Source: Ruminococcus sp. (GTDB taxonomy: Bacteria > Bacillota > Clostridia > Oscillospirales > Acutalibacteraceae). From it: DNA of 41,113 nucleotides. The notes under the pieces are model-generated. The model worked only from the letters and a program-made list of their open reading frames with translations, ran no database searches and had not been told where the DNA came from. The first letter of the stretch is position 1; each line of letters opens with the position of its first letter. Positions 39,284 through 41,113 of the stretch are shown one piece after another. Both the position numbers and the translations under genes were made by a program. The stretch spans positions 1 through 41,113 of the forward strand of contig JAFRGI010000028.1 in the NCBI GenBank assembly GCA_017433905.1. Direction: 5' to 3'.

Positions 39284-39921
39284 GTGTTCATCTCCTTAAT
39301 GCCTGTGCGGCAAAACCGGTTCATGCAGCATTCCGTGCAACGGGGCTTTCGCGCCGTGCAGACGGCTCTGCCGTGGAGGACGAGGCGGTGACAAAAGTCA
39401 TTGCTCTCCTCGGGGGGCAGCAGTTTGCGCAGGGCGTTTTCGATTTTGTGCTGGTCGGTTTCGCTGTGAAGCCCCAACCGCGCGGTAATGCGGATGCAGT
39501 GGGTGTCTACCACGACGGCAGGCTTGCCGTACACATCGCCGCAGATCAAATTAGCGGTTTTTCTGCCAATGCCCGGCAACTTGACGAGGTCGTCGAGATT
39601 GTCGGGCACCTCGCCGCCAAAGTCGCGTACAAGCATTTGCGCCATCGCGACAAGGTCTTTGGATTTGGTTTTGTACAGACCGCAGGATTGGATGTAGGAC
39701 GCAACCTCGCTTACTTCCGCGTTTGCCAGACTTTCTGCGTCAGGGAACCGCTCAAACAGTGCGGGAGTAACCAGATTGACGCGCGCGTCGGTACACTGCG
39801 CCGACAGTCGCGTTGCGACGAGCAGCTGCAGCGGCGTTTGGTAATCGAGCGAGCATTTTGCGTCGGGATACGCATGATGCAACGATTCTACGGCGGCAAG
39901 TGCGATTTCTTTTTTTCTCAT
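39280..39921 (-). CDS. nth: endonuclease III (DNA glycosylase/AP lyase)
   Basis: 213-residue repair enzyme that removes oxidised pyrimidines. The HhH motif LPGIGRKTA (115-123) contains the catalytic Lys121, and VVVDTH contains Asp139. The C-terminal Fe-S loop has the full spacing Cys188-X6-Cys195-X2-Cys198-X5-Cys204. The ATG at 39921 has AAGGTG 6 bases upstream; a TTG at 39942 is less likely. It lies close to an OGG-family glycosylase gene, which may reflect a shared oxidative-repair role. Confidence 0.95.
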   Translation of the reverse strand: MRKKEIALAAVESLHHAYPDAKCSLDYQTPLQLLVATRLSAQCTDARVNLVTPALFERFPDAESLANAEVSEVASYIQSCGLYKTKSKDLVAMAQMLVRDFGGEVPDNLDDLVKLPGIGRKTANLICGDVYGKPAVVVDTHCIRITARLGLHSETDQHKIENALRKLLPPEESNDFCHRLVLHGRAVCTARKPRCTECCMNRFCRTGIKEMNT

Positions 39922-39966
39922 TGACAACACCTTCTCTGACAAAATTTTAACATATTTTCAAAGGTA

Positions 39967-39995
39967 TTGCAATCGGCGTTTTTTTCATATACAAT
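39967..39995 (+). promoter_or_regulatory. sigma-A promoter for the HAD gene
   Basis: TTGCAA (39967-39972), 17-base spacer, TACAAT (39990-39995). Confidence 0.65.
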
Positions 39996-40019
39996 AGAAA
40001 CGGAAACGGAGGTATGACG

Positions 40020-40748
40020 ATGTACCGGAATTATATTTTTGATTTGTACGGCACTCTGATTGATATTCATACGGACGAATGGTCGGCGCAGCTCTGGAAG
40101 AAGCTGCAAATCCTTTACGCTTACCACGGGGCGGTTTATACCTACCGCGAGCTGCAAAGCGAATATGTGCGGCTGGTGGAAAAGGAACAGGCGTCTGTTC
40201 GCCGGCGCCATCCGGAATTTGAGGTTGTCGATATCAAGGTGGAGAAGGTTTTTCGCGGACTATTTGTACAGAAGGGTGTGAAAGTGCCGAAAAGCTGCGT
40301 GTGGTTTATTGCAGAGGCGTTTCGATGCTTTTCAACCAAATATATCAGGCTCTATGACGGGGTGATCGACTTGCTCGATACGCTCCGGGCAAAGGGCAAA
40401 CACATTTATCTGCTATCGAACGCGCAGCGTGTGTTTACCGAAAACGAGCTAAAGATGTTTGGTCTGGACAAATATTTTGACGGCGTGTGTATCAGTTCCG
40501 ACGAGGAGACCTCCAAGCCCGATGTGCATTATTATCAGACGCTGTTTGACCGCTACGGGCTGAAAAAAGAGGAGAGCATCATGATCGGCAACGACTATAT
40601 TTCCGACATCGGAGGTGCGGCGGACTTCGGAATCGACAGTCTTTATATCCACCAGAGCATTTCGCCGGTGGTGGAGGGTGAGCTGCGCAGCCGGTACAAG
40701 GTGATGGACGGCGATGTTTATCAAATAAAACGATTGATCGTGAAATAA
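40020..40748 (+). CDS. HAD-superfamily hydrolase (subfamily IA) with DLYGT motif
   Basis: 242-residue HAD protein. Motif I is IFDLYGTLID: the nucleophile Asp8 is present, but the usual second Asp (DxDGT) is Tyr10, as in haloacid-dehalogenase-type members. Motif II is LLSNA, Lys is in TSKPDVHYYQ, and motif IV is GNDYISDIGGA. An alpha-helical cap lies between motifs I and II. Loss of the acid/base Asp suggests altered or slow phosphatase chemistry; substrate unknown. The ATG at 40020 was chosen because GGAGG is 7 bases upstream; the one at 40014 is too close to it. Confidence 0.83.
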   Translation: MYRNYIFDLYGTLIDIHTDEWSAQLWKKLQILYAYHGAVYTYRELQSEYVRLVEKEQASVRRRHPEFEVVDIKVEKVFRGLFVQKGVKVPKSCVWFIAEAFRCFSTKYIRLYDGVIDLLDTLRAKGKHIYLLSNAQRVFTENELKMFGLDKYFDGVCISSDEETSKPDVHYYQTLFDRYGLKKEESIMIGNDYISDIGGAADFGIDSLYIHQSISPVVEGELRSRYKVMDGDVYQIKRLIVK

Positions 40749-40789
40749 TTTGTCTCACACCGGGTACACTATTCCCGAGGTGATGATTT

Positions 40790-40927
40790 ATGAGCAAAAA
40801 AAAGAAGAAAAAAACCGACGACACGCCCGTTACAGAGATGAATACGGTGTTCACCAACGAAATGACGGGTAGAATTCCCGCAAATCCCGACGACGAAGAT
40901 TACGCCGAGGACGAGGAATTCGAGTAA
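40790..40927 (+). CDS. 45-residue charged small protein
   Basis: Unrecognised. It starts MSKKKKKKTDDTPV, has a less charged centre (EMNTVFTNEMTGRIPANP) and ends in an acidic tail (DDEDYAEDEEFE). GAGGTGATGATTT precedes the ATG, and a strong terminator begins 5 bases after the stop, which supports a real gene. The Lys-rich head and Asp/Glu-rich tail suggest a disordered protein. It follows the HAD gene by 41 bases and is probably cotranscribed. Confidence 0.7.
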   Translation: MSKKKKKKTDDTPVTEMNTVFTNEMTGRIPANPDDEDYAEDEEFE

Positions 40928-40931
40928 AGAG

Positions 40932-40974
40932 AAAAGACTGCTGCCGAATCGTTCTGATTGGCAGCAGTCTTTTT
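40932..40974 (+). terminator. terminator after the 45-residue gene
   Basis: Long stem AAAAGACTGCTGCC / GGCAGCAGTCTTTT extended by AATC/GATT, with a 5-base loop and T-run. It is nearly symmetrical, so it could act on both strands. Confidence 0.88.
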
Positions 40975-41113
40975 AGCTATAACTAATTTTTTTATTTTTT
41001 GTCGGTTACACCTGATGTAGTTCCTACCCCTGAATCTCACAGCGATGTTTCGTTCTACTTGGCAGGCTAATATCATCGCCTACTTCCCCATAGATACATA
41101 TCCTTACAGACCG
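40975..41113. other. unassigned right edge of the window
   Basis: No gene assigned. The minus strand is open for about 29 codons from the edge to a TAG at 41023-41025, and several short dyads occur here (GCGATG/CATCGC, GGT-gta-ACC, GTAG-gaa-CTAC). It may be the end of an RNA gene or of a truncated reading frame. Confidence 0.3.

Noticed and set aside
1-41113. tRNA, rRNA, tmRNA, RNase P or SRP RNA genes and CRISPR arrays
   Set aside because: No diagnostic sequences or regular direct repeats were seen on either strand, though a covariance-model scan was not possible.

Overview
The window looks like chromosomal DNA of a low-to-mid G+C anaerobic Firmicute, most likely a Ruminococcus-like member of the Oscillospiraceae (Clostridia). 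This rests on the HrcA/CIRCE heat-shock operon, a six-gene Rnf complex in the clostridial order C-D-G-E-A-B, OhrR, WYL and PASTA-type proteins, a DUF6062-type protein, strong AGGAGG ribosome sites and many consensus sigma-A promoters with 17-base spacers. The species assignment is inference. No phage, plasmid, CRISPR, rRNA or tRNA genes were seen.

Layout. 0.1-3.4 kb (minus): mntP, azlD, azlC, a Crp/Fnr-type regulator and a DEDDh exonuclease. 3.6-8.4 kb: a membrane protein built from a zinc ribbon, a truncated kinase N-lobe, a PASTA domain and a glycan-binding-like domain (minus), then a fibronectin-III L,D-transpeptidase, plsC and a diacylglycerol-kinase-like gene (plus). A 169-bp MITE-like element and a terminator close that unit. 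8.7-11.9 kb: rsmE-mtnN (minus) and pncC-WYL regulator (plus) diverge from a compact promoter region where both promoters use one palindromic -35 hexamer. 12-14 kb: an AraC regulator and a SleB-like secreted hydrolase. 14.1-20.6 kb (minus): hrcA-grpE-dnaK-dnaJ-prmA-HAD under a perfect CIRCE. 20.7-23.9 kb (plus): small genes, including a Cys/His-tailed membrane protein, rpsT, a 50-residue membrane protein, a Nif11-like peptide, an aquaporin, and a TSCPD protein paired with an OhrR regulator. 24-27.9 kb (minus): malQ-glgP for alpha-glucan breakdown. 28.3-33.2 kb (plus): rnfCDGEAB. 33.2-33.6 kb: remains of an IS1182-like element. 33.7-40.9 kb: phosphoribosyltransferase, NUDIX, DHHW/SGNH protein, 8-oxoguanine glycosylase, DUF6062, two HAD hydrolases, endonuclease III and a 45-residue charged protein.

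How they fit together. malQ-glgP would feed glucose-1-phosphate to fermentation, and the Rnf complex couples ferredoxin:NAD+ oxidoreduction to an ion gradient. Envelope work is represented by the L,D-transpeptidase, PlsC, the lipid kinase, the SleB-like and DHHW proteins and the PASTA protein. Stress and repair are represented by the CIRCE operon, OhrR, OGG, Nth, NUDIX and PncC.

The points most worth a second look are the kinase-derived PASTA protein, the orphan Nif11-like peptide, the TTAA-ended miniature elements (one of which helps form a ribosome-binding site), the shared -35 of rsmE and pncC, and the phosphoribosyltransferase that lacks the acidic pair of its PRPP loop. I did not find a clear multi-gene system of a new kind.
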